The notes under the pieces are model-generated. The model had not been told where the DNA came from and did no database searches. It saw only the letters and a program-made list of their open reading frames with translations. A program made the translations under genes and the position numbers. This document shows positions 17,789 to 26,591 of a stretch of 64,000 nt of DNA, piece after piece (position 1 is the stretch's first letter; each line of letters opens with the position of its first letter). The DNA comes from CAVUWL01 sp963787415 (GTDB lineage: Bacteria; Actinomycetota; Thermoleophilia; Solirubrobacterales; 70-9). The DNA is taken from NCBI GenBank assembly GCA_963787415.1, contig CAWBCO010000001.1, positions 310,001 through 374,000 on the forward strand. Reading direction: 5' to 3'.

Positions 17789-17853
17789 CTCTTCGGAGGG
17801 GAGTTTAAGGTCGTGGAGGCCGGCGCGCAACGCGTCCGTTAGGCTCGGAGCGA

Positions 17854-18216
17854 ATGGAGGACCTGGGTCAGCCGAGTTCCTATCTCTCGCTGGGCGCGGG
17901 GGTACCCGTGATTAGCAGCGATGGCAGCGAAGTTGGCAAGGTGGAGCACGTTTTGGCAGTCCCGAGCCTCGACGTCTTTGACGGCATCGTCCTCGACAAG
18001 AGCATCCTCCCCGGCGGCCACCGATTTGTCGATGCTCCTGAAGTCGAGGAGGTCTTCGAGCGCGGTGTCTTGCTCAAGATCGATCGAGCTGCGGCGGAGA
18101 AGCTCCCCGAGCCAAGCGCCAATCCGGGCGAGATCGACATCGGCCCCGACGACATGACCAAGGGTGGCCATGACAAGCTGCGACGCGCCTGGGATCTGAT
18201 CTCCGGCAAGGGCTAG
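17854..18216 (+). CDS. PRC-barrel-like domain protein
   Basis: 120 residues. The N-terminal half (LGAGVPVISSDGSEVGKVEH, then DVFDGIVLDKSI) follows the pattern of PRC-barrel/YlmC-type small beta-barrels, which often mediate protein or RNA contacts. The C-terminal part is an acidic to amphipathic tail (MTKGGHDKLRRAWDLI). It is divergent from the acyl-CoA ligase and 99 bp before the HTH_42 protein. The molecular role is unknown. Confidence 0.72.
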   Translation: MEDLGQPSSYLSLGAGVPVISSDGSEVGKVEHVLAVPSLDVFDGIVLDKSILPGGHRFVDAPEVEEVFERGVLLKIDRAAAEKLPEPSANPGEIDIGPDDMTKGGHDKLRRAWDLISGKG

Positions 18217-18315
18217 CGCCGGCGCGATTTCCCCCGGCCCTGCTCCTCACCCGGGCGGAGGGGCCGCCACCCCAGCCGTCGCGTCGAGCCCGACCGCAGC
18301 CGCGATGATCTGGCC

Positions 18316-19353
18316 GTGAATCCGGCAACGATTCTCGCCCGGCGGCTGAGCTCCCAGGGGCTCGCGGGTAAACCCAAGCGCGATCCAGTCGCGGTGGCGG
18401 AGGCCTTGCTCGCGATCCAAGCTCAGGATCCACGCGGCGCCCGACTCGCGATTCGGGCCCGCAGCAGCGGTCTCTCGGCGGCCGACGTCGATCGGGCGCT
18501 CAGCCTCGATCGTTCTCTGCTGATCAGCTGGCTCAATCGGGGAACGCTTCATCTGGTGCGAAGTGAGGATTACCCCTTGCTACAGCTTCTGACCACGCCA
18601 CCGTTGCTTGGCGCCAACGCCCGGCGCCTTGCCCAGGAGGGGGTGAGCGCCGAGGTCGCCGAGCGCGGAGTCGGGGTGATCGAGCGCTCACTTGGGCGCG
18701 ATGGCCCTCTGACTCGGCCCCAGCTTCATCAGCGGCTGGACTCAGCCGGGGTACCGACCGCGGGACAGGCACTCGTGCACCTGCTGATCCTGGCCAGCCT
18801 GCGCGGCCTGATCGTGCGTGGCCCCGTGCTCGGGAGACAGCATGCCTTTGTCCTGGTCAGAGACTGGCTCGAGCTGCCCAGGCCACCGCTGCGAGATAGC
18901 GCCCTGGCCGAGCTCGCCCGCCGCTACCTGCTCGGGCACGCTCCCGCCACTGACCGCGACCTCGCCAGGTGGGCGGGGCTCTCGCTGCGAGACGCTCGCC
19001 GTGGCCTTGAGGCAATCTCCTCTCGGCTCCTGCAGGGCGAGAATGGCCTCCTCGAGCTCAGCGCTCGGCCTCCGGCGCAGGCGATTCCCGCCCCGCGCCT
19101 GCTTGGCGCCTTTGACCCGGTCCTGCTCGGCTGGCGATCGCGTGAGGAGATCCTCGGAGCCCACACCAAGCTGGTCACAAGCAACGGTCTCTTTCGCCCC
19201 TTTGCAATGGTCAAAGGGCGCGCGGTGGCGTCCTGGAAGATCGCCGGCGGCGAGGTAGCGATCAAACCGCTCGAGCCGCTCACCAAGGCGGCCAGCGCGG
19301 CGCTTGAGGCCGATGCCCTGGCGGTGACGCGGTTTCTGGCAGCGCCCGGATGA
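18316..19353 (+). CDS. HTH_42 winged-helix protein, possible AlkZ/YcaQ-like DNA glycosylase
   Basis: 345 residues beginning at GTG 18316. The N-terminus (ILARRLSSQGL, then AEALLAIQAQDPRGARLAIR) is typical of the HTH_42 superfamily. The QAQ in LLAIQAQDP coincides with the QxQ catalytic motif of AlkZ, which unhooks interstrand crosslinks in Streptomyces; many superfamily members lack proven activity. Other family traits are RGTLHLVRSEDYPLL, LGHAPATDRDLARWAGLSL and a C-terminal LLGAFDPVLLGWRSRE. I infer a possible repair role; a plain DNA-binding protein is the alternative. Transcribed alone or with the PRC-barrel gene. Confidence 0.78.
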   Translation: MNPATILARRLSSQGLAGKPKRDPVAVAEALLAIQAQDPRGARLAIRARSSGLSAADVDRALSLDRSLLISWLNRGTLHLVRSEDYPLLQLLTTPPLLGANARRLAQEGVSAEVAERGVGVIERSLGRDGPLTRPQLHQRLDSAGVPTAGQALVHLLILASLRGLIVRGPVLGRQHAFVLVRDWLELPRPPLRDSALAELARRYLLGHAPATDRDLARWAGLSLRDARRGLEAISSRLLQGENGLLELSARPPAQAIPAPRLLGAFDPVLLGWRSREEILGAHTKLVTSNGLFRPFAMVKGRAVASWKIAGGEVAIKPLEPLTKAASAALEADALAVTRFLAAPG

Positions 19354-19489
19354 GCGGGGTCCAGCCGGACGTGGTCCCCGCTATCGCCAACACTTTTGGG
19401 GGCGAGGATCGCGATCGGTGAAAGACAGGGCTGCAGCGAGCGGGTCCTTCGGCTCGGTGCTGCCCGGGCAGCGCGTGCCCAACTGCGGC

Positions 19490-20857
19490 TCAGCTCAGCT
19501 TCGGGCTGCGCCAGGGCTTGCGCAGGCGCGCGGCGAGGTCGTCAGCCAGGCTCTCGATCCCAACCCGGCTCTGCTCGAGGGTGTCGCGATCTCTCAAGGT
19601 CACGGTGTCGTCCTCCATCGTTTGGTGATCGATCGTGACGCTCCAGGGAGTGCCGATCTCATCCTGGCGCCGGTAGCGCTTGCCGATTGAGCCGCCCTCG
19701 TCGAACTCGGCCCGAATCTCGCGCCGCAGCTCGGCAAAGATTTCCCGTGCCTTCTCAGGCATCCCCTGCTTGGAGAGCAACGGCAATACCGCGACCTTGA
19801 TCGGTGCCAGGCGCGGATGAAGGCGAAGCACCGTGCGTTGGCGACCCTCCACCTCCTCGACCTCATAGGAGTCAACGAGGAAGGCGAGGGTGGCGCGATC
19901 GGCGCCGGCGGCGGGCTCGATCACATGTGGGACGTAGCGCTCCTTGGTGCCCTGATCGAAATACTCGAGCTTCTCGCCGCTGTAGCGGGTGTGCTGGCTG
20001 AGGTCAAAGTCGCCCCGTTTGGCGATCCCCTCAAGCTCTGACCAGCCGATCGGGAACAGATACTCAATGTCACTGGTCCCTGAGGAGTAGTGGGAGAGCT
20101 CCTCGGGCGGGTGCGCGCGGACCCGGAGGAAGTCGGGGCGGATGCCGAGCTCGATATACCAACGCTCGCGCTCCTCGATCCAGCTCTCATACCAGCGCTC
20201 GACCTGATCCGGAGGAACGAAGAACTCCATCTCCATCTGCTCAAACTCGCGGGTGCGAAAGATGAAGTTGCCGGGGGTGATCTCGTTGCGGAAGGACTTG
20301 CCGATTTGGGCAATTCCAAACGGCGGCTTCATTCGCGCAAACTGAAGCACGTTCTTGAAATTGATGAAAATGCCCTGAGCGGTCTCAGGGCGCAGGTAGA
20401 CCTCTGAGCCCTCCCCCGCAACCGGCCCGACGTGGGTCTCAAACATCAGATTGAACTGGCGCGGCTCGGTCAGGTCGCAGTCTGGGCCCTCGCCCGGCAG
20501 CTTGGAGGGCTTTTGTGGGCAGCGACCGTCCTCAAGCCTGTCGGCTCGAAAACGCAGCTTGCAGGTGCGGCAGTCAACCAGCGGATCGGTGAAGCCCGCC
20601 AGATGCCCGGATGCCTCCCAAACGCGTGGATGCTGGAGGATCGCTGAGTCCAGGGCGACGATGTCCTCGCGCTCTTGCAGCATCGCTCGCCACCACTGCT
20701 CCTTGACGTTGTTCTTCAGCAAGACGCCGTAATGGCCGTAGTCATAGGTCGAGCCAAGACCCCCGTATATCTCTGAGGATGGAAAGACAAAGCCACGCCG
20801 TTTGCAAAGCGCGACGATCTCCTCCATCGAGGCCTGCTGGGCGATTTCCTCTGCCAT
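19490..20857 (-). CDS. glyS: glycyl-tRNA synthetase (dimeric type)
   Basis: 455-residue class II aminoacyl-tRNA synthetase charging tRNA-Gly. It shows the alpha2-type N-terminus (MEEIVALCKRRGFVFPSSEI), a zinc-type CRTCKLRFRADRL insert, motif 2 around GKSFRNEITPGNFIFRTREF, LRPETAQGIFINF, and a C-terminal anticodon-binding domain with LAPIKVAVLPLLSKQGMPEK. The ATG at 20857 is preferred to a TTG two codons upstream. It diverges from the FmdB-like gene over 40 bp and converges on the HTH_42 gene, leaving 136 bp with no clear terminator. Confidence 0.96.
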   Translation of the reverse strand: MAEEIAQQASMEEIVALCKRRGFVFPSSEIYGGLGSTYDYGHYGVLLKNNVKEQWWRAMLQEREDIVALDSAILQHPRVWEASGHLAGFTDPLVDCRTCKLRFRADRLEDGRCPQKPSKLPGEGPDCDLTEPRQFNLMFETHVGPVAGEGSEVYLRPETAQGIFINFKNVLQFARMKPPFGIAQIGKSFRNEITPGNFIFRTREFEQMEMEFFVPPDQVERWYESWIEERERWYIELGIRPDFLRVRAHPPEELSHYSSGTSDIEYLFPIGWSELEGIAKRGDFDLSQHTRYSGEKLEYFDQGTKERYVPHVIEPAAGADRATLAFLVDSYEVEEVEGRQRTVLRLHPRLAPIKVAVLPLLSKQGMPEKAREIFAELRREIRAEFDEGGSIGKRYRRQDEIGTPWSVTIDHQTMEDDTVTLRDRDTLEQSRVGIESLADDLAARLRKPWRSPKLS

Positions 20858-20897
20858 CGGCAAACCGTATAGGTCGGCTTGCGATAATCCCTAGCCC

Positions 20898-21227
20898 GTG
20901 CCGATCTATGAGTACAAATGCGCCAACGGCCACGTCTTTGACGTGATCCAAAAGATGGCCGATGAGGCGCTCAGCGAGTGCCAGGAGTGCGGAGCGCCCG
21001 CCGAGCGCGTTCTGCACCCGATCGCCGTGCACTTCAAGGGTTCTGGCTTCTATAACACCGACTACGGTAAGAAGAAGGGAGCCGGCAACGGCGCCCCCTC
21101 GGAGGGATCAAATGAGTCAAAGGGTTCGGAGTCAGGGGGCTCTGATTCAAAGGGCGCCGATTCCAAATCATCGGACTCAAAATCGCCCTCCGGGGAGAAG
21201 GCAAAGGCTCCAAGCACCAGCGACTGA
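20898..21227 (+). CDS. FmdB-family zinc-ribbon protein
   Basis: 109 residues starting at GTG. The N-terminal ~45 residues (MPIYEYKCANGHVFDVIQKM and SECQECGAPAERVLHP) form the zinc ribbon of the FmdB/CxxC_CXXC_SSSS family, widespread in bacteria and mostly of unknown function. The C-terminal half is a Ser/Lys/Asp-rich low-complexity tail (SKGADSKSSDSK), probably disordered. It is convergent with the LCP gene, whose stop is 9 bp away. Confidence 0.9.
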   Translation: MPIYEYKCANGHVFDVIQKMADEALSECQECGAPAERVLHPIAVHFKGSGFYNTDYGKKKGAGNGAPSEGSNESKGSESGGSDSKGADSKSSDSKSPSGEKAKAPSTSD

Positions 21228-21235
21228 GCCCTGAC

Positions 21236-22471
21236 TCAGCCGCCCAGGAAGCGCTTCACGGCCTTCTTGCGCACCGACTGGGGGACTTCGATGCTGCCCC
21301 CCGGGCCGTTCAAATTACAGCCCGAATTGTCTCCAGCGCAGAGCACCTGGGCCGGCGGGTTGCCGCCGATCGCGGCCGACAAAACCAGCTGGGGCATGGT
21401 GAAGAAGCCCATGTCGCTGACGAAGGCTTTGGCGGCGTCCCAGCCGATTACCGGGCCCATGATGAAGTTGTAGGGGAGGCGCAGCGGGTCGGTGAGCCGT
21501 TCCTTGATCCCACTGATCACTCCCTGCTGGGCCTGCTCGCGGTTGAGGTCGCTGTAGCCGAGCGAGTAGGCGCTCTTACCCGATCCTGGACAGGGGCTCG
21601 GCTCGCGCACCCGCGAATAGGCGAGTGCCTGCTGCCCGTCAAGGCTGTTCTCACCCTTTTTCAGGCGCAGGGTTATTCCACCCTGACCATGGCCGGCGCC
21701 GCCGGCGATTTCGGCGCAGAGTCTGTGCGGGACGTTGACTTCGATCCCGCCAACCGCGTTGATCAGATTTTCGAAACCGGTGAAGTCGACGATCGCGAGG
21801 TGATCGATCTTGATGCCGAGGAACTTTTCAACGGTTTTGACGGTCAGCGCGGCGCCGCCGAATGAGTAGGCGGCGTTGATTTTCTGCGGCGCCTGACCGG
21901 GGATTTCGGCGTAGCTATCGCGGGGGATCGAGAGTTTGCTGAAGCTGCCCCCACCGGCCCGGATCAGCATCAGCGTGTCGGAACGAAATTCGCCAGCTTC
22001 GCAGCGACCGTGCGGGGCATCGCCGTGGGACTGGTTTTCGAAGCACTTCGCCGAGGGGGCGGCGCCGGGTTCCTTGCTGGAAGTCGGGCGGGCATCGGTT
22101 CCGATCACCAGGATCGTCTGGGCGCTGGGCAGCAGGAAGGGGTTGCCGTGCAGTGCCGAATCGGCTTCGCCGGAGAGCTTGAATGCCTGCAGCTGAGCCG
22201 AGACCGCGAAGGCGAGGAAGCTGAGCAGGATCCATCCCACGGCTGCCAGCCCGATCCATTTGAGGACCCGCCGGGGAGTCCAGCGGCGAGCCGACTTGCG
22301 GCGCTTGGGGCTCGGACCCTGGCCGCGATCGGGTCTTTTCGGGGATCGTTTGAGCCGCTCACCCGCGCCCGAGAGACCGGGTATCCGCAACCGCGACAGA
22401 AGGCTCCTGCGAGATCGATAGACCTTGTAGTTGGGCGGCCCCGGAGGCTGCTGCTCGCCATTGGTGGGCAT
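21236..22471 (-). CDS. LytR-CpsA-Psr (LCP) family cell-wall glycopolymer ligase
   Basis: 411 residues. A basic N-terminal cytoplasmic stretch is followed by one transmembrane segment (about 88-108; WIGLAAVGWILLSFLAFAVS) and an extracytoplasmic LCP domain. Motifs include VIGTDARPTSS, RSDTLMLIRAGG, SIPRDSYAEIPG and KINAAYSFGG, with arginines that bind the polyprenyl-pyrophosphate donor in LCP enzymes. The family attaches teichoic-acid-like or arabinogalactan polymers to peptidoglycan. ATG 22471 is preceded by GGCGGAG; a TTG five codons earlier is less likely. It is divergent from the ROK kinase. Confidence 0.9.
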   Translation of the reverse strand: MPTNGEQQPPGPPNYKVYRSRRSLLSRLRIPGLSGAGERLKRSPKRPDRGQGPSPKRRKSARRWTPRRVLKWIGLAAVGWILLSFLAFAVSAQLQAFKLSGEADSALHGNPFLLPSAQTILVIGTDARPTSSKEPGAAPSAKCFENQSHGDAPHGRCEAGEFRSDTLMLIRAGGGSFSKLSIPRDSYAEIPGQAPQKINAAYSFGGAALTVKTVEKFLGIKIDHLAIVDFTGFENLINAVGGIEVNVPHRLCAEIAGGAGHGQGGITLRLKKGENSLDGQQALAYSRVREPSPCPGSGKSAYSLGYSDLNREQAQQGVISGIKERLTDPLRLPYNFIMGPVIGWDAAKAFVSDMGFFTMPQLVLSAAIGGNPPAQVLCAGDNSGCNLNGPGGSIEVPQSVRKKAVKRFLGG

Positions 22472-22535
22472 GAAAGACTCCGCCAATCATGCCTATGCTC
22501 TCGGTCGCATCCCCTCAGCCCTGCTTGGGTCCCTC

Positions 22536-23498
22536 GTGAGCGCAGGGGAAACCATCGGCGTCGATCTGGGCGGGACGAAGATGCTGATGGGTGTTCTCGA
22601 TCCCACACGCAGCGTTCTTTGGGAGAGCAGAGAGGCCTCGACGGGCCGCAGCCAGGAGCAGCTGATCGAGCTGCTGGTGGGCGAGGTCGACGCGGCGCGC
22701 GCGGCGCGGCCGGGTTTGGAAGCCGTCGGTCTCGGCATACCGGCGACGATTGACCGCCGCAGGGGGGTGGCGGTCTCCGCCGTCAACCTGCCGATCCGCG
22801 AGCTGCCGATCCGCGAGCTCGCCGCCGCCAGAACCGGTCTGCCGGTATTTGTTGATAACGACGCCAATGCGGCGGCATTGGCCGAGCACCTTTATGGGGC
22901 GGCGCGGGGTGTCGAGAGTGCGGTGGTGCTGACAATCGGGACCGGGATCGGAGGCGGTCTGATCCTTGGCGGTGAGGTCTACCGCGGCGCCAGCGGCGCT
23001 GCCGCTGAGCTTGGCCACACCACGATCGAGATCGATGGGCCGCCCTGCCAGGGAAACTGCCCAGGCCATGGCTGCGTGGAGACGCTGGCCTCGGGTACGG
23101 CCCTCGGGCGCGAGGGGCGCGAGGCTGCCCAACGCGAGCCCGACTCCGCGCTTGCCAAGATGAGGGCCGAGGGGCGCGAGATCGACGGCAAGGCGGTGAC
23201 CGAGGCCGCTCTCGCAGGTGATCCAACCGCGGTCGCGGTCTTTGAGCTGATCGGGTCGAGGCTCGGGGTGGCGCTCGCCAGCTTCGCCAACATCCTTGAG
23301 CCCGAGGTGATCGTGATCGGCGGCGGGGTGATCGCCGCCGGAGATCTTTTGCTTGAGCCGGCCAGGCGCGAGCTCGGTGCTCGGGCGCTGGCGCCGATGA
23401 ATCGCACTCCGGTACTCGCCGCCGAGCTGGGCCAGGACGCGGGGATGATCGGCGCCGCGGCCCTGGCGCGGATCGAGCTCGAGCGCGGGAGGAGCTGA
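22536..23498 (+). CDS. ROK-family sugar kinase, probably glucokinase
   Basis: 320 residues from GTG 22536, where the usual ROK start TIGVDLGGTKMLMGVLD begins; in-frame codons upstream overlap the LCP gene. The phosphate-binding DLGGTK, the catalytic region FVDNDANAAALAEH, ROK glycine motif IGTGIGGGLILGGEVYRGA and zinc-binding HTTIEIDGPPCQGNCPGHGC are all present. The reaction is ATP- (or polyphosphate-) dependent phosphorylation of glucose or a related sugar. The next gene, rsmI, starts on its stop codon, so it heads a long overlapping operon of translation-related genes. Confidence 0.9.
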   Translation: MSAGETIGVDLGGTKMLMGVLDPTRSVLWESREASTGRSQEQLIELLVGEVDAARAARPGLEAVGLGIPATIDRRRGVAVSAVNLPIRELPIRELAAARTGLPVFVDNDANAAALAEHLYGAARGVESAVVLTIGTGIGGGLILGGEVYRGASGAAAELGHTTIEIDGPPCQGNCPGHGCVETLASGTALGREGREAAQREPDSALAKMRAEGREIDGKAVTEAALAGDPTAVAVFELIGSRLGVALASFANILEPEVIVIGGGVIAAGDLLLEPARRELGARALAPMNRTPVLAAELGQDAGMIGAAALARIELERGRS

Positions 23499-24325
23499 TG
23501 CCCGGCGGCCTGATCGTTTGCCCGACGCCGATCGGCAATCTCGGCGACCTCACGGCGCGGGTCAGGGAGGCGCTGGTTGCCGCCGACTTCATCGCCTGTG
23601 AGGACACTCGCCGCACCGGCGGCCTGCTCGACAAGCTCGGCATCCACCCCACACCCCGCCTGATTTCAAATCACGATGGAAACGAAGCCTCGCGGGCGAC
23701 CGAGCTGGCCCAGCGGATCGAGCGCGGTGACATCGTCGCGCTCGTCTCTGACGCCGGAATGCCGGCCATTTCTGACCCCGGATTTCGCCTAATCCATCGC
23801 TGCATCGAACGCGACCTCGAAGTCACCGTCTTGCCGGGACCCTCCGTCGTGCCGGTTGCCCTGGTCGCCTCGGGACTGCCGACCGATCGCTGGCGCTTCG
23901 AGGGCTTCTTGCCCAAGCGCGCCGGTGAGATGGAGCGGGTTCTGCGCTCGACCGAGACCGTGGTCGCGTTTGAGTCTCCGCGTCGGGTCGGTGAGTCACT
24001 CGCCGCCTTGGCGGCGATCTCCGCCGACCGCCCGGCCGCAGTTTGCCGCGAGCTGACCAAGATGCATGAGGAGGTCGCACGCGGCTCACTGGGTGAGTTG
24101 GCGCGACGCTTTCGCGGCGAGGTCAAGGGCGAGATTGTGCTGGTAATTGGTCCTGCCTCCTCCACCGAGCACGACAAAGATGTCGGCTTCGCCGTCGATG
24201 CCCTGCGCCACCTGGTCCAATCGGGTGCGCGGCCGCGCGCCGCCGCCAGCGTCGTTGCGGCGCTCACCGGGACCCGGGCCAACGACCTCTACAAGGCCCT
24301 CACCGGCCGCGAGGCCCGCCGGTGA
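23498..24325 (+). CDS. rsmI: 16S rRNA (cytidine1402-2'-O)-methyltransferase
   Basis: 275-residue SAM-dependent enzyme that methylates the 2'-OH of C1402 in the decoding centre of 16S rRNA. Family landmarks: GGLIVCPTPIGNLGDLT, FIACEDTRRTGGLLDKLGI, VALVSDAGMPAISDPGF, VTVLPGPSVVPVALVASGL and ESPRRVGESLAAL. It overlaps the ROK kinase (TGATG) and metG (GTGA), consistent with translational coupling. Confidence 0.96.
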   Translation: MPGGLIVCPTPIGNLGDLTARVREALVAADFIACEDTRRTGGLLDKLGIHPTPRLISNHDGNEASRATELAQRIERGDIVALVSDAGMPAISDPGFRLIHRCIERDLEVTVLPGPSVVPVALVASGLPTDRWRFEGFLPKRAGEMERVLRSTETVVAFESPRRVGESLAALAAISADRPAAVCRELTKMHEEVARGSLGELARRFRGEVKGEIVLVIGPASSTEHDKDVGFAVDALRHLVQSGARPRAAASVVAALTGTRANDLYKALTGREARR

Positions 24326-25824
24326 GCTATTACGTCACCACCCCGATCTACTACGTCAACGCCGAGCCGCACCTGGGCCACGCCTATTCAACCCTGGCCG
24401 CCGACGTGCTTGCCCGCCACATGCGCCAGCGGGGAGAGGACGTTTTCTTCTTGACCGGGACCGATGAGCACGGCGAGCCGATTGAGATGGCGGCCCAGCG
24501 TGAGGGGATCGAGCCGCAGGCGCTGGCCGACAGAAATGCTGCGAAATTCCAGGCGCTGATGCCGATCATCGATGCCACCAACGATTTCTTCATCCGCACC
24601 TCAGACCCCCGCCACGCGAAGAAGGTGGCCGAGATCATGCAGCGCGTCTATGACAACGGCTGGGTGCGCAAGGGGGTCTATGAAGGCTGGTACTGCCCCC
24701 GCTGTGCGGACTTTAAAACCGAGCGCGAGCTCGGCCCCCAGCAGAGCTGTCCGATTCACGAGATCGCGCTGGAGCGCGAGCGCGAGGAGAACTGGTTCTT
24801 TCGACTCTCCGCCTTTGGGCCGCGACTTGAAGCTCTCTATGAGGAGCGCCCCGACTTCGTCGTCCCGGAGTTCCGCCGCAACGAGGCCGTCTCCTTCGTC
24901 AAACAGGGGCTCGAGGACGTCTCGCTCTCGCGGCCCAAACTGAAATGGGGGATGCGCCTGCCCTGGGACCCCAGCCAGCGCATGTACGTCTGGTTCGACG
25001 CCCTGCTCAACTACGTCACCGCGCTGACCTTTGCCCGCGAGGGGGAGGACCTGACCGAGCGCTTCTGGCCGGCCGACATGCAGGTGATGGCCAAGGACAT
25101 CCTCAAGTTTCACGCGGTGATCTGGCCGGCGCTGCTTTGGGCCGCCGACCTCGAGCCGCCGCGCCGAATGGCGATTCACGGCTATCTGCTGATGGGCGAA
25201 AAAAAGATGTCGAAGTCGCTCGGCAACGTGCTCGATCCGTTTGAGGCGATCGAGCGCTTCGGCGCCGACGCGCTGCGCTTTTACTGCTTTCGCGAGGTCA
25301 GCTTCGGTGGGGACGGCGCGATCTCCACCGCCGGGTTTGAGGCGCGCTATGAGACGGAGTTGGCGAATGACTACGGCAACCTCGCCAGTCGGGTCACCGC
25401 GATGGTGGTCCGCTACCGCGCCGCCCGGGTCCCGGTGGCGGCGCTTGACGCCGTCTTGGCCGAGGACTTCGAGGGGGCCCCCGGCCGCATCTGTGAGCTC
25501 TTGGATCGAGCAGAGTTGAGCCAGGCGCTGGAGGAGGCTTGGAAGCTGGTGCGGCGCCTGAACCGCTTCGTCGAGGAGACAAAGCCGTGGGAGCTGGCTC
25601 GCGAGGAGGCCGACCCCGAGCGCCTTGATGAGGTCCTCTACAACCTGGTCGAGGGCCTGCGCGTGACGACCCTGCTGCTTGCCCCCTACCTGCCGCAGGC
25701 TGCCGAGGCGGTGCTCGGGGTGCTCGGTGAGAGCTCGAGATCTCTGGCCGAGCTCGGCTCGCGTCCCGGGGGCCAGGAGATCGCCCAGATCGCACCCCTG
25801 TTCCCCAAGATCGAGGTCGCCTGA
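24322..25824 (+). CDS. metG: methionyl-tRNA synthetase
   Basis: 500-residue class I synthetase charging initiator and elongator tRNA-Met. It has TTPIYYVNAEPHLGHAYS (HIGH-type motif HLGH), a zinc-type CPRCADFKTE insert with a single Cys pair, the editing/WFDALLNYVTAL segment, and the KMSKS signature (EKKMSKSLGNVLDP, about 295-305). No C-terminal tRNA-binding Trbp111 domain is present. The GTG start overlaps rsmI by 4 bp, and tatD starts on its final base. Confidence 0.96.
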   Translation: MSYYVTTPIYYVNAEPHLGHAYSTLAADVLARHMRQRGEDVFFLTGTDEHGEPIEMAAQREGIEPQALADRNAAKFQALMPIIDATNDFFIRTSDPRHAKKVAEIMQRVYDNGWVRKGVYEGWYCPRCADFKTERELGPQQSCPIHEIALEREREENWFFRLSAFGPRLEALYEERPDFVVPEFRRNEAVSFVKQGLEDVSLSRPKLKWGMRLPWDPSQRMYVWFDALLNYVTALTFAREGEDLTERFWPADMQVMAKDILKFHAVIWPALLWAADLEPPRRMAIHGYLLMGEKKMSKSLGNVLDPFEAIERFGADALRFYCFREVSFGGDGAISTAGFEARYETELANDYGNLASRVTAMVVRYRAARVPVAALDAVLAEDFEGAPGRICELLDRAELSQALEEAWKLVRRLNRFVEETKPWELAREEADPERLDEVLYNLVEGLRVTTLLLAPYLPQAAEAVLGVLGESSRSLAELGSRPGGQEIAQIAPLFPKIEVA

Positions 25825-26591
25825 TGATCGACTCCCACACCCATCTTTTTCTCTGCGATCGGCCCGAGGAGGAGCTGATCTTGGCGGCCCGCAGGGCCGG
25901 TGTTGTGCGGATCTTGAACGTTGGCCTTGGAGCTGAGAGCAATCGCGAGGCGGTCGCTGGAGCCGAGCGCAACGATGGGGTGTTCGCGGCGGTCGGCTGC
26001 CATCCCAGCGAGGCGGCCGGTTTCAACGATGCCGCGGCCGTCGGGATCGCCGAGCTCGCCAGCCACGAGAAGGTGCGGGCGATCGGGGAGACCGGGATCG
26101 ACTACTACCGCGGCAACGGGGACGCCGCGGCCCAGCGCCGCGCCTTCGAAGCCCAGATCGAGATCGCCGAGGAGTACGGGCTGCCGATCGTCATCCATGC
26201 CCGCGATCCTGTCGATCAGAGGACGGCGAGCGATCAGGTCTTTGAGATTCTCGACAACCGCGGTAGCGGGCTCTCGGTCATCTTGCACTGCTTCCTTGCT
26301 CCCTGGCGGGTGGGGGACGCTATCGAGCGAGGCTGGTCGTGTTCGTTCTCAGGAATCGTCACCTTTCCCGCCTCCGTTGCCCTGCGCGAGGCGGCGTCGA
26401 CGCTGCCCGATGAGCTCGTCTTGGTAGAGACCGATGCCCCCTATCTCGCTCCCCAGCCGCTGCGGGGAAAGGCCAACGAACCCGCCCACGTCGTGCACAC
26501 AGCACAGGTGGTGGCGGAGGCCCGTGGGGTCAACTACGAGGAACTGGAGCGGATGGTCGAAGAGAACGCGAGGGCCGTTTTCGGGTGGTGA
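25824..26591 (+). CDS. tatD: TatD-family metal-dependent hydrolase/DNase
   Basis: 255 residues with the TatD pattern: metal ligands in MIDSHTHLF, the GCHPSEAAGF segment, GETGIDYYR, VIHARD, LHCFLAPW and ETDAPYLAPQPLRGKANEP. The family members are two-metal phosphoesterases with 3'-5' exonuclease activity on DNA or RNA. The metG-tatD-rsmA order is conserved in many Gram-positive bacteria. It overlaps metG at the start and rsmA at the end. Confidence 0.95.
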   Translation: MIDSHTHLFLCDRPEEELILAARRAGVVRILNVGLGAESNREAVAGAERNDGVFAAVGCHPSEAAGFNDAAAVGIAELASHEKVRAIGETGIDYYRGNGDAAAQRRAFEAQIEIAEEYGLPIVIHARDPVDQRTASDQVFEILDNRGSGLSVILHCFLAPWRVGDAIERGWSCSFSGIVTFPASVALREAASTLPDELVLVETDAPYLAPQPLRGKANEPAHVVHTAQVVAEARGVNYEELERMVEENARAVFGW

